Positions 47,720 to 56,183 of a stretch of 64,000 bases of DNA are shown in pieces. The translations under genes and the position numbers were made by a program. Numbering within the stretch: position 1 is the stretch's first letter; the number at the start of each line of letters is the position of its first letter. The stretch is from Nemertoderma westbladi. Lineage: Eukaryota; Xenacoelomorpha; Nemertodermatida; Nemertodermatidae. The notes beneath the pieces are model-generated. The model was given only the letters and a program-made list of their open reading frames with translations. It was not told where the DNA came from and did no database searches. The stretch lies in contig JAUCBJ010001846.1 of the NCBI GenBank assembly GCA_032718475.1, positions 537,588 to 601,587 on the forward strand, written 5' to 3'.

Positions 47720-48993
47720 TGTATCGTTTAAGTGGTTTATTGGTAATTTTATTTTTTATACCCTCATCGTTGGCAGTTTTAAATGTGACCGTTTTGAATC
47801 GGTCTGAGAGCAATTTAATTCCACTGCTAATTAATGTCCAAGGCAATGGCTCGCATTTGGGTGTTTTGCAAAAAGTGGTGACCAAGGATTTATTGCTTAG
47901 TGGTTATTTTAGTGCCAAAAAAAGCCAAATCACTTTAAAGCCAGATTCACTTGATTATCAAGCACTTCGTGCGAAAAAAAATGATTTTGTAGTGGACATT
48001 GCGAGTGGAAAGATAGATCAAGGTGGTTTAGATGTGGTGCTTGTACGTGTGTATGATGTGCTTCGAAAAACGATACTCTTATCCTACCAATGGCGTTTTC
48101 GAGACGATAGCTTGAATCGTTTAGGGCATCGAATTAGTGATGTTTTGTATAAAAATTTACTAGGCCGACCCGGTTTTTTTGATACCCAGATTAGCTATGT
48201 GCTTAATCATACCAACCAGGGTATGTTCTCACTTGAGATTGCCGATATTGATGGGAACAATTCTCAAACGTTGTTACAAAGCCAACAGCCCATCTTGGCC
48301 ACCGCTTGGTCAGATGATGGTAAGCGCTTGGCTTATGTAACTTATTATAAAAACCACTTAGCTGTTTATGTGCGCCATGTTTGGAAAAAACGAAAGCTGC
48401 TGCGTTTTATTGCTGAAGATGGCATGATTTTTTCCCCCGCCTTTTCACCTAGTGGTGATATGCTGGCCGTTACGGTTTCTAAAAAAGGCAATAAAGATAT
48501 TTATTTGATTGACTTGGTTTCAAATAATATGAAGCGCTTAACTCAGCATGAAAAAATTGATACAGAACCTACATTCTCACCCGACGGGCGCTTTGTTTAC
48601 TTTAGCTCTAATCGCTTAGGGGGCGTGCAAATTTATCGCTATGAGCTATCCACAGGTTCAATTAAGCCCATCACAAAAAAAGGCAATTACAATGCGCATC
48701 CTTCAATATCGCCTGATGGTCAATACATGGCCATGATTCATCGAAAAGAGGGTGTTGATCAGTTAGCTATTCAGCATTTAGAGAATCCTGATCAATTTTT
48801 TATTATCACCCATTCAAAAAATGTTGAATCCCCCGTTTTTTCACCCACGGGGGATCATGTAATTTATTCGCAAAAGGACAGAAAAAACAGCACCTTGATT
48901 GTTGCAACCACGGATGGCCATTATTTTTGGCGGCTGAAATCTGCAGCCAAAAACTTAATTGAACCCGCTTGGTCACCTATTTTAAATTTTTAA
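47719..48993 (+). CDS. tolB: Tol-Pal system protein TolB
   Basis: TolB is a periplasmic beta-propeller that binds Pal and TolA. I choose the ATG at 47719, giving a signal peptide (LSGLLVILFFIPSSLAV). An N-terminal domain follows, and then propeller repeats with the recurring pattern FSPDGRFVYFSSNRLGG, SISPDGQYMAMIH and FSPTGDHVIYSQ. Length is 424 residues. Normal. Confidence 0.95.
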   Translation: MYRLSGLLVILFFIPSSLAVLNVTVLNRSESNLIPLLINVQGNGSHLGVLQKVVTKDLLLSGYFSAKKSQITLKPDSLDYQALRAKKNDFVVDIASGKIDQGGLDVVLVRVYDVLRKTILLSYQWRFRDDSLNRLGHRISDVLYKNLLGRPGFFDTQISYVLNHTNQGMFSLEIADIDGNNSQTLLQSQQPILATAWSDDGKRLAYVTYYKNHLAVYVRHVWKKRKLLRFIAEDGMIFSPAFSPSGDMLAVTVSKKGNKDIYLIDLVSNNMKRLTQHEKIDTEPTFSPDGRFVYFSSNRLGGVQIYRYELSTGSIKPITKKGNYNAHPSISPDGQYMAMIHRKEGVDQLAIQHLENPDQFFIITHSKNVESPVFSPTGDHVIYSQKDRKNSTLIVATTDGHYFWRLKSAAKNLIEPAWSPILNF

Positions 48994-49060
48994 GTCTAAA
49001 TTTGTTATATTAAATGATGATGAAACATTCAAAATCAATACACAGTACAAGCAAGGTAGC

Positions 49061-49738
49061 ATGAAGATGAAATCGTTTGTTATTAATTTTTTAGTGATTT
49101 TTTTAGGCGTTTTTCTGAGTGCTTGTATAGATGAGGGTGAAATGGAAGAATCTGAAAACACCTCTAACAACCCAGAAGTTTTTCAGTACGATAGTTTTGG
49201 CACAACCCTTTCGGGTTTTCGGCCAAGGGTGAGTCAGCCTGCAAAGTTACAAGAAGTTGATCAAGGAGTGAGTGTAGAAGGCAATGTAGTTTATGAGGAA
49301 ATAGAGCCTGAAGCAGCCCTAGAGGTAGCCATTGACAACCAAGCCACTATTGTTGCAAAAAAAACACTGGCGCAGTTGGTGGATGAACAAGCACTAAATT
49401 TGATTATTTATTTTGATTTTAAAAGTAAATCTATTCAATCTGTTTATGAAGCTGGCTTGAAAAAGCATGCTAATTTTTTAGCCAAAAATCCTTTGGTTAA
49501 ACTTTTGATAGAAGGCCATGCTGATGAGCGGGGTTCTCGGGAATTTAACTTAGGATTAAGTGAGGATCGTGCCCTTACAGTTCAAAGTGCACTTATTGAG
49601 TTAGGTGTTGAGAAAAACCGTATTCAAACGGTGGGCTACGGTGAAGAAAAACCTGTGGCAGGGCTGATAGGTGATGATGAAAAGGTGTGGTCAGCCAATC
49701 GTCGGGCGGTATTTGTTTATACATTACCTGATCAGTAA
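49061..49738 (+). CDS. pal: Peptidoglycan-associated lipoprotein Pal
   Basis: Pal is an outer-membrane lipoprotein that binds peptidoglycan through an OmpA-like domain. The 225 residues start with a lipoprotein signal (lipobox LSAC near residue 21). An acidic linker follows, and then the OmpA domain with IYFDFKSKSIQS, LLIEGHADERGSREFNLGLS and GEEKPVA. Longer than E. coli Pal (173) because of the linker. The usual next gene, cpoB (ybgF), is not found downstream. Confidence 0.95.
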   Translation: MKMKSFVINFLVIFLGVFLSACIDEGEMEESENTSNNPEVFQYDSFGTTLSGFRPRVSQPAKLQEVDQGVSVEGNVVYEEIEPEAALEVAIDNQATIVAKKTLAQLVDEQALNLIIYFDFKSKSIQSVYEAGLKKHANFLAKNPLVKLLIEGHADERGSREFNLGLSEDRALTVQSALIELGVEKNRIQTVGYGEEKPVAGLIGDDEKVWSANRRAVFVYTLPDQ

Positions 49739-50370
49739 TTCGTAGTTTATTTGTATAGTTTACATTTATTTTTGTTAGTATTTTTTGATGAGTTGATAGG
49801 CGTTTGAGTTACATCAAGATTATCCAGACCCCTTGTCTCTTACTGCTAATTTGATAAGGCCAATTATTCTGGGATTGTTAAATCATATGCACAATGGCTG
49901 CGTGTTTGGGCTCAAAAAGAGATATGCAAAAAGATGACAAAAGAATTGCTTACAACAATTCCAAATTTGTTTGCGAGCAAAAATAATAATTGAAAGCACA
50001 CTAAAGTATTGGCTTGAATTTAGAGATTATCGGTATGTTAATAATTGCAAGCTATGGGAATATCGTTCAAAGTATCGGTTTAATTTTTTAGATATTATAG
50101 GCGTATTGATGATTGCAAACTGTTTGTTTCAACAGCGTTATAGTAACAGTTCATCGCATGACATTCCCACAAATATTTCACAAGTTTTGGCCAATTAGCC
50201 AATGCCCCACGTAAAGGCGTGTAGGTGTTAGTGGCTGGCTTTTTTGTTCTGATGGTTATACTTCAATTGATAAGGTACACTGGGGCATCTATTTTCTACT
50301 GCTGAGCTTATTGGGGGGCCTTCGCTTAGTCGTTAGACAGGCATTTTTTAAAGTATAATCTAGGATTTTC
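49739..50370. other. Intergenic stretch with short coding-like fragments
   Basis: Two short plus-strand frames overlap here. One (about 49852-49989) reads NYSGIVKSYAQWLRVW; the second (49971-50198) has a lysine- and tyrosine-rich sequence with one hydrophobic stretch. Neither has a clear ribosome site or recognised family. They may be remnants of one lost gene. cpoB is expected at this place in related genomes but I see no trace of it. Confidence 0.35.
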
Positions 50371-51582
50371 ATGTTTCAATCGCCCCCAAAAAAGCCAGCC
50401 ATTGGTTTTGTAGAATTTGTGATATTGATGGCGCTTTTGACCACATTGATGCCACTAGCCATTGATAGTATGCTGCCTGCACTGGTACAAATTGGCTCAG
50501 ACCTTGGTATTGCTCACACTAATGACAATCAACTGATCATTTCAATACTGTTTTTGGGCTTTGCACTAGGGCAGGTGTTTTATGGTCCATTGTCAGATAG
50601 TAAAGGGCGTAAGCCTGCTATCTACATTGGCATATTAGTGTTTGTTCTAGGGAGTATGTTATCGCTTTTAGCCACCAATATGTTTGTGATGTTGTGTGGG
50701 CGCTTTTTGCAAGGTGTTGGGGCAGCTGGGCCTCGCATTGTGGTGATGGCAATGGTTCGTGACAAATACCATGGTGATGATATGGCAAGGGTTATGTCAT
50801 TTATTATGACAATCTTTATTTTAGCGCCCATGGTTGCCCCCATGATTGGGCAGATAATTTTAATGATGCTCCACTGGCGTATTATTTTTGCCCTTTTGCT
50901 GGGGTTGGCTGTTGTTGCATGGGTATGGTTTTTAGTGAGGCAGCCAGAAACACTAAATTCAAACAAGCGTATTCCCTTTTCATGGAAGAAGATGCGCCGT
51001 GAATTATATGAAATCTGCACAAACCGGATAGCGATTGGTTATACCCTGATCACAGGGTTAGCGTTTGGCCCCTTTATTGGGCACCTTAACTCTGTGCAAC
51101 CCATCCTTCAAGTACACTATGAGCTTGGGGAGGATTTCCCGCTGTATTTTGCACTTTTGGCTTCATCAATCGGTGTTGCTTCTTATATGAATGCTTATTT
51201 GGTTGGGCATTATGGCATGGTGTTGTTAAGTCGTTTGGCTTTTGTTGGGATTAGCTTTCTTTCAATGGTTGTGCTAAGCAGCTTGCCAATTTTTAACCAT
51301 TACTTACCCTTGCCTTTATATATAATCTATTTGTTAGGTATTTTTTATTGCATGGGTATCTTATTGGGCAATTTAAATAGTTTAGCCATGGAGCCGCTGG
51401 GGCATATTGCAGGCATTGGCTCTGCTGTGGTGGGCAGTTTTTCAACCTTAATTGCGGTGTTGATTGGAACATTGATTGGTTATGCCTACAATGTCAGTAT
51501 TTATCCTGTTGTGATTGGGTTTTTTGGTTTTGGTTTGTTGTCGCTTGTGATGACTTATTGGGTGAGCCCTAAAAGGCGTTAA
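50371..51582 (+). CDS. MFS drug transporter, Bcr/CflA type
   Basis: The 403 residues form about 12 membrane helices. MFS motif A is FYGPLSDSKGRKPAIY after helix 2, and ALGQVFYGPLSD is the DHA1 Bcr/CflA signature. GRFLQGVGAAGPRIV is helix 4, and GPMVAP-like residues appear as FILAPMVAPMIGQ in helix 5. These carriers export antibiotics such as bicyclomycin, chloramphenicol or other small molecules. The exact substrate cannot be told. Confidence 0.88.
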   Translation: MFQSPPKKPAIGFVEFVILMALLTTLMPLAIDSMLPALVQIGSDLGIAHTNDNQLIISILFLGFALGQVFYGPLSDSKGRKPAIYIGILVFVLGSMLSLLATNMFVMLCGRFLQGVGAAGPRIVVMAMVRDKYHGDDMARVMSFIMTIFILAPMVAPMIGQIILMMLHWRIIFALLLGLAVVAWVWFLVRQPETLNSNKRIPFSWKKMRRELYEICTNRIAIGYTLITGLAFGPFIGHLNSVQPILQVHYELGEDFPLYFALLASSIGVASYMNAYLVGHYGMVLLSRLAFVGISFLSMVVLSSLPIFNHYLPLPLYIIYLLGIFYCMGILLGNLNSLAMEPLGHIAGIGSAVVGSFSTLIAVLIGTLIGYAYNVSIYPVVIGFFGFGLLSLVMTYWVSPKRR

Positions 51583-51654
51583 TGTTTTTTGCTTAATTGC
51601 TGCTTGCAGTTGTTTAGGTGTTGTATTGTTTTTGGGCGTAATCAATAATATTTT

Positions 51655-52473
51655 TTAGCAGGTGGGTGTATTTGAGTTTTTGTGGAATAGGCGGTTAATG
51701 TCGATGTTTGGCATGTTGATCATTCCATCTTGATCAAAAAAGTCAATAATTTGAATGCTGTCTACTTTTTGAACATCACCTGATATTGCAATGCCGATGC
51801 CCATGTCTAGTTTCACCATCTCGAAAATACCTTCTTTGTAGTTGATCTCAGTTAGGTTGTTAAGTTGTAATTTATTTTTTCTAATCAATTTGTCAAATAA
51901 CTTACGGGGGATAGAGCTTTTGTTGCGTATAAACACATGTTGTTTAGCAAGCTGGTCAATATTTGGGTATTCGGTGGTGGCAAGGGTGTTTTGTTTGGCG
52001 ATGAAAAATATCAAGTGGTCAGAATACAGTTTTGCTGATTGTATTTCCTCATCTTTAACATCCCCAGCAATGATGGTCAAATCCAGTTTATTATTTTTCA
52101 GTGGGTATTGAGTATCACGAGAGTTATTGGTAAATACGTTAATTTTAGCGATATTGTTTTCAATGATGTATGTAGAAATATTGGTTAGCACTTCAGGCAC
52201 TGAGCTTCCAATATTAACGGTGTCTTCTAAGCGATGGTTTACTTTTTTTAAAAAGTGGGTGATTTTATCAATGTTTGTAAACAAATCATCCGTTTTCTTT
52301 TTAAGCTCTGTCCCAATGTTTGGTAGCTTGGCTTGTTTACCCACACGATAAAATAAAAGCATGTTAAAGCGTTGTTCTAGTTGTTTAACTTGTATCGAAA
52401 CGGTCGATTGTGATACACACAATTGTTTAGCAGCTTTAGAGAAGTTTTTATGCAGTGCAGTGAAAACTTCGTA
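51655..52473 (-). pseudogene. LysR-family regulator lacking a proper start
   Basis: The helix-turn-helix (FSKAAKQLCVSQSTVSIQVK) and the downstream effector-binding domain are visible. Recognisable homology begins at about 52473 (YEVFTALHKNFSKAA). No ATG, GTG or TTG precedes it before a TAA, and the family's first residues are missing. The only in-frame start (TTG 52422) would cut the HTH in half. I therefore treat it as broken at the 5' end. What it regulated is unknown. Confidence 0.6.
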
Positions 52474-52500
52474 ACCACGATGATTGCATGATAGGTTGGG

Positions 52501-52960
52501 TTAATGGTTGATATTATTTTTTGGAATAATAAACGTTTGGAATTTATGAAAATCCCCTTTTTGATTAATTCTTGTGCCACTGATGACGATGCCACTGGCA
52601 AATAGGCTTTTGGTAATGTGTTGAAAAATTCCTCGCCGATAGTTTTTAAGCATAAAAAAGTGACTAACCCATAGTAGATTATCACCCCTGCTAATTTCAT
52701 CCCCACAGGGGGCATAGTTGCCTTTTTTACACGTCTCCATTATTGTGTCATCAAGCCACGCCCATAAGATTAAACCAACAGGCTCATTTTTTAAGTTAAA
52801 AAAATTCAATATTGTTCTAACGGTACATACTGGGCAACGTTGGCTAATATAAAGCGCATATTATAGTTTTTATACATCCCTAGTTGGTCAGAAAGTGTTG
52901 CTAGCGAACCAAATAATAACTCAATAGCGGGTAGTGGGTTGTTTGATTGAATAGGTGGGG
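52501..52960 (-). pseudogene. Toxin-activating lysine-acyltransferase-like remnant (HlyC/RtxC type)
   Basis: Two pieces in different frames resemble the fold of HlyC-type acyltransferases, which activate RTX toxins by acylating lysines. The upstream piece (about 52960-52808) ends in TGA. The downstream piece (52809-52501) contains NEPVGLILWAWLDD, then SRGDNLLWVSHFF, in the order seen in the family. There is no start codon for the first piece and the frames do not match, so it is inactive. No RTX toxin or type I exporter gene is visible nearby. The assignment is by pattern only. Confidence 0.45.
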
Positions 52961-53063
52961 CGTTTGGTGGGGGTGTAGCACCTATGGGTCGGTTTTGGGG
53001 GTAGCAAAATGGGGTACTTGTTGGTTGAATTATTTTCTGATGCGCTTAGCATACTGGTTGTTT

Positions 53064-53390
53064 TTAGTGGTGGGGTGGGGGTGATGGAGGTGTTTGGGAT
53101 GGGGCTGCTTCTTTAAACCATTGGTCTAGCTTATCAATTGATAAAATATTTTCTTGATTATTTTATATCACTAAATACTTGGAGGCGGTTTGTTTCATGG
53201 TTTCAACAATTTTAGTGCGCTGCTTTTCATTTAAGCCAAAGGGGCAATGAGGCCTGATATTTGCCAAGTGCCTTGGGGGAGTGTGTTGGTTTGTTTTTTT
53301 TCATCCATTATTTTTTTAATATCCTGAAACATCACCGTTGCGGTTGCAACTTCCCCCCTACCTACAATGATGTATTGGCCGTGATAGGTG
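53064..53390 (-). pseudogene. Remnant of an unrecognised gene with a proline-rich end
   Basis: On the minus strand, fragments such as QYIIVGRGEVATATVMF, NEKQRTKIVETMKQTASK and a proline-rich tail (PSQTPPSPPPHH) follow one another. A frame change near 53240 and a TAA near 53165 separate them. The family is not recognised. The upstream end collides with the alr fragment on the opposite strand. Confidence 0.35.
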
Positions 53391-53833
53391 GCCTCGGTAT
53401 TTGTTTGTATGGTGGGGATGGGTATATGAATAACGCATTGTTTAAGCCTGTCATGCAGCTGTGGGCGCAAGTGATTCACATTCATAATATTTCAGCTGGT
53501 GAAAGTGTGGGTTATGGGGCGTGTTTTAAGGCCAGCCAAAATCAAAAAATAGCTATTGTTAATTTTGGATATGCTGATGGTTTTCCTTATATTAAAAACC
53601 CATCTGACTTATTTGTTAAAATAAGGGGGCAAAACGTGCTTGTTGTGGGCACAGTGTCAATGAATAGTTTTCAAATTGATATATCACAAATTAAGGGTGT
53701 AAGGATAGGAGATGCTGTCATGTTATGGGGGGAGAGAGGTATGTTGGTTGATTTTGCAAAAACTACTCAAACTATCAGCTATCAATTGTTATGCGCAATT
53801 AATCACAGCCGTGTATTATTTCATTACGTTTAA
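53388..53833 (+). pseudogene. alr: Alanine racemase, C-terminal fragment
   Basis: The C-terminal beta-barrel domain of Alr is clear: GICLYGG, ISAGESVGYGACFKA, NFGYADGFPY and VGTVSMNSFQIDIS (usually GRVSMD). The N-terminal PLP-binding barrel with its catalytic lysine is missing. The upstream sequence is the remnant of another gene on the other strand. This fragment cannot racemise alanine. A complete alr must exist elsewhere if D-alanine is made. Confidence 0.75.
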
Positions 53834-54062
53834 AAGGCTATTTGTTTTTTATAGCCGCTATTGGGGGCTTAAATAGAGCGCTTTATATCAATTTTAACAG
53901 TTAATAAGCTATGTTTTTTATAAAAATTACGCCAAAAAGCAGTATTTTTAATTATTATTCAGTTATTTATAGATGATATTCTATTAAAATATTGAAAATC
54001 AATTAATAATTGATCAACAATAATGCCTTAATGATTAATATGAAAAATTTTGAGGGAATTTT

Positions 54063-54359
54063 GTGGAAGAAAAAATCACTGTATCCGGCTGTATTGTTTA
54101 TATGGATAGCAGCTTTCTTTATCTTAAAGTCAATGATAAAGTTTTTAAGTGTGGGATGAGCAGTCAGCTTAAGAAAAAGGTGAAAAACTCTTTATCAACC
54201 TTACTAAATTCTGAAATACTTGTTCATGCACGGGTTAAAAATACGCCTACCACCAACCCTCATAAAAATGTTTTGCTTTGCTCAAGCAAAAAAAACTTTA
54301 GCACCTTAGATATATTTGATTTCGAGGATAATATTGATGATCAGGTTAGTTTTACCTGA
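54063..54359 (+). CDS. Hypothetical small protein (98 aa)
   Basis: The start is GTG with a good ribosome site (GAGGG, 6-nt spacing). The beta-rich N-terminus (ITVSGCIVYMDSSFLYLKV) is followed by a basic, lysine-rich part and an acidic end (FDFEDNIDDQ). No family is recognised. It ends 5 nt before tadA and is probably co-transcribed. The 229 nt upstream are very AT-rich and could hold its promoter. Confidence 0.6.
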   Translation: MEEKITVSGCIVYMDSSFLYLKVNDKVFKCGMSSQLKKKVKNSLSTLLNSEILVHARVKNTPTTNPHKNVLLCSSKKNFSTLDIFDFEDNIDDQVSFT

Positions 54360-54364
54360 TTTGT

Positions 54365-54844
54365 ATGAATACCAATCTAATGCGCTTTGCTTTAAAGCAA
54401 GCCATCCATGCTTATTTAATGGATGAGGTGCCTGTTGGTGCAGCTGTTTTTCAAGGCGAACAGCTAATCGCCTTGGCTTGTAACCAAAATAGAAAGCAGG
54501 CTGACCCCACTGCTCATGCTGAAATTTTGGCGATTCAAAAAGCGGCTAAAATCATCGGCAATTATCGTTTAAGTGGCACGACACTTTATGTAACTTTAGA
54601 GCCTTGTGCAATGTGTATGGGGGCAATTATTCATGCAAGGATTGAAACCTTAATTTATGCCACACCTGACCCTAAAACAGGGTGTGCAGGGAGCTGTTTA
54701 GACCTCTCAAGTCGTTTTAATCATTGTATTAAGATTAAGTTTGGCATCATGGGGGAACAATCTGCATATTTGTTGAATCGTTTTTTTCGTGCTAAGCGTC
54801 TTAAAAGCCCTGGTAGCTCAGTGGATAGAGCAACTGCCTCCTAA
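54365..54844 (+). CDS. tadA: tRNA-specific adenosine deaminase
   Basis: TadA converts A34 to inosine in tRNA-Arg(ACG). The 159 residues have the zinc and catalytic motif PTAHAEILA and the PCAMC pair. The reading frame runs 38 nt into the tRNA-Arg gene. The last 12 codons (from about SPGSSVDRATAS) and the TAA stop, which lies in the tRNA anticodon loop, are therefore tRNA sequence. The true enzymatic domain ends before this tail. Maturation of the tRNA would cut the message before its stop codon. Confidence 0.95.
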   Translation: MNTNLMRFALKQAIHAYLMDEVPVGAAVFQGEQLIALACNQNRKQADPTAHAEILAIQKAAKIIGNYRLSGTTLYVTLEPCAMCMGAIIHARIETLIYATPDPKTGCAGSCLDLSSRFNHCIKIKFGIMGEQSAYLLNRFFRAKRLKSPGSSVDRATAS

Positions 54845-54879
54845 GCAGTAGGTCAGACGTTCGAGTCGTCTTCAGGGCA
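54807..54879 (+). tRNA. tRNA-Arg (anticodon CCT)
   Basis: The acceptor GCCCTGG pairs with TCAGGGC (one G-U). The anticodon stem ACTGC/GCAGT encloses CTCCTAA with anticodon CCT. The T stem AGACG/CGTCT encloses TTCGAGT. The discriminator is A and CCA is not encoded. It overlaps tadA by 38 nt. It is the left flank of the accessory island, a frequent integration site for mobile DNA, but I find no repeat of its 3' end further on. Confidence 0.94.
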
Positions 54880-54980
54880 AAAACTTAATCCCTTGATTTA
54901 CATAGTAATTTATACTTTTTCATTCTTTACAACTTATCTTCTTTTACTCGGTATTTATTAATTCGTAAGGATTATGTAAG

Positions 54981-55487
54981 ATGATTACATCAAAGCAAGC
55001 AAAAAAAGCGCGCCTAACATTGGGCGTATCTCAAAATAAAATAGCCAAAGACACAGGGCTTAGTCGTCCGTATCTGTCGGATTTTGAATTAGGAAAATAC
55101 AACCCTAATGATGAGTTTAAAGAAACACTCAAGGCTTATTACACGAAAGAATGTATTGTTTTTGAGGATCAAGCAGCTAAACCAACAAAAGAAAATCAAT
55201 CCAACGAACAGCCAACAATGCCAAAACCTGATACTAAGTTAGCTAGGGGTATATTGGTTGATATTAACACCATATCTTTGAATGAAGCCAATGCTTACGC
55301 TGATGAAGTTGATTTTTTGATGGGTGATTTATTGGAATTACAAGAAAAAAAATTACCTACTAAAAAAGGGAATATCTTAGCGTTTTTTAATAATGTTATT
55401 GATAAAGATTTATTGGTGGAAAAGGTTGAAAAAACCATGTATGAAATGGCAAAGGCTTACCGTAAAATTTTAACCATACAAGGCTAA
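54981..55487 (+). CDS. Xre-family helix-turn-helix protein with C-terminal domain
   Basis: The 168-residue protein has an N-terminal HTH (ARLTLGVSQNKIAKDTGLSR then YLSDFELGKYNPNDEF). A charged linker follows. The C-terminal helical part (ISLNEANAYADEVDFLMGDL) has no recognised family. It is the first gene after tRNA-Arg and probably regulates the island. After its stop the same frame continues with a related segment (see the 55515 ORF). A terminator lies 154 nt downstream. Confidence 0.75.
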   Translation: MITSKQAKKARLTLGVSQNKIAKDTGLSRPYLSDFELGKYNPNDEFKETLKAYYTKECIVFEDQAAKPTKENQSNEQPTMPKPDTKLARGILVDINTISLNEANAYADEVDFLMGDLLELQEKKLPTKKGNILAFFNNVIDKDLLVEKVEKTMYEMAKAYRKILTIQG

Positions 55488-55514
55488 AATCCCTTATCAA
55501 CTGAGGGGGTTGAT

Positions 55515-55616
55515 TTGTTAAAAGTTGATGATTTAAGTATTGATGATGCTAATCAATACTCAATTGGTGATTATGTTTCGCAGGTACTGTTTAACGATAA
55601 AACGCTGATTGAGTAA
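55515..55616 (+). CDS. Possible small ORF resembling the C-terminus of the preceding Xre protein
   Basis: A TTG with a GAGGGGG ribosome-like site encodes 33 residues, including LSIDDANQYSIGDYV. This resembles ISLNEANAYADEV of the preceding gene. It lies in the same frame, 27 nt after that stop codon. It may be a duplicated domain left after a stop mutation, a read-through extension, or a separate small protein. Confidence 0.35.
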   Translation: MLKVDDLSIDDANQYSIGDYVSQVLFNDKTLIE

Positions 55617-55640
55617 GAAGAGTAGTTATTAGATACAGTT

Positions 55641-55668
55641 AAACCCGTCGAATAAGGCGGGTTTTTAT
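55641..55668 (+). terminator. Rho-independent terminator
   Basis: AAACCCG and CGGGTTT form a 7-bp stem with a 10-nt loop, followed by TTATT. It closes the Xre transcription unit. Confidence 0.75.
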
Positions 55669-55742
55669 TGTAAAGCTGAGGCAAACAATTAAGACAAATC
55701 TTCTAAAGGCGTTTTCATTTAAACCAGGATAACTGATTTTTG

Positions 55743-55812
55743 GAAACTAAACTAGTTTCTTAATCCAAAAAGTGGATTTTTTGGATTAAATACAAACTGA
55801 ACAATCCAAAAA
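55743..55812. repeat. Cluster of inverted repeats
   Basis: GAAACT/AGTTTC with a 5-nt loop is at 55743-55759. An 11-bp inverted repeat, TAATCCAAAAA and TTTTTGGATTA with a 6-nt spacer, lies at 55761-55788. A third AATCCAAAAA is at 55803-55812. There is no coding frame here. The arrangement suggests protein-binding sites, for example operators or part of a replication or recombination region. Confidence 0.6.
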
Positions 55813-55861
55813 TTCGTAAGGGTTAACAGATTAAAAATATTTTTTAAACTTTTACCCGTTT

Positions 55862-55949
55862 CAACATACACAACATACACTAAAACGGTTTATGCCATAT
55901 GTATCAACGTTTTAGGTAGTGTATATTGAAGTGTATGTCGTGTATGTTG
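55862..55949. repeat. Iteron-like direct and inverted repeat array
   Basis: Two tandem copies of CAACATACA(C) at 55862-55880 face three reverse-oriented copies (GTGTATATTG 55919, GTGTATGTCG 55931, GTGTATGTTG 55940). Between them TAAAACG (55881) and CGTTTTA (55908) form a further dyad around CATATG. Such arrays occur at plasmid or phage origins and at partition sites. No replication protein is evident beside it. Confidence 0.65.
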
Positions 55950-56020
55950 TACACTTAAAAGTAAATAAAAAGATAAATTAAACTAAGCCAGCTAATTAGT
56001 CGATGGGTCTGTTGTTTATG

Positions 56021-56050
56021 TTGGATGAGATTGGATGGGATTGGATGGGA
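56021..56050. repeat. 10-bp tandem repeat, three copies
   Basis: TTGGATGAGA, TTGGATGGGA and TTGGATGGGA follow without gap; the next bases are TTGA. It lies between the iteron-like array and the NYN leader. Copy number could vary by slippage. Confidence 0.8.
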
Positions 56051-56104
56051 TTGATTTATTCTTTGACATAGAATATTTTTTAAATTAGACTTAGGTTAAT
56101 TCAC

Positions 56105-56165
56105 AGCCCAGAGCAGTAAGCCAAAACATTTTATTCAGATTTTGGCCAAACCTCTGGGCTTTTTT
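56105..56165 (+). terminator. Terminator-like nested hairpin in the leader of the NYN gene
   Basis: AGCCCAGAG (56105-56113) pairs with CTCTGGGCT (56152-56160) in a perfect 9-bp stem directly followed by TTTTT. Inside it GCCAAAA pairs with TTTTGGC. The T tract ends 18 nt before the ATG of the NYN gene and just before its GGAGG ribosome site. It could end an upstream transcript or act as an attenuator of the NYN gene. Confidence 0.7.
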
Positions 56166-56183
56166 GTATATGGAGGTTGGGAT

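Noticed and set aside
55862-56050. CRISPR array
   Set aside because: Repeats are only 9-10 bp, partly inverted, without unique spacers of constant length; no cas gene nearby.
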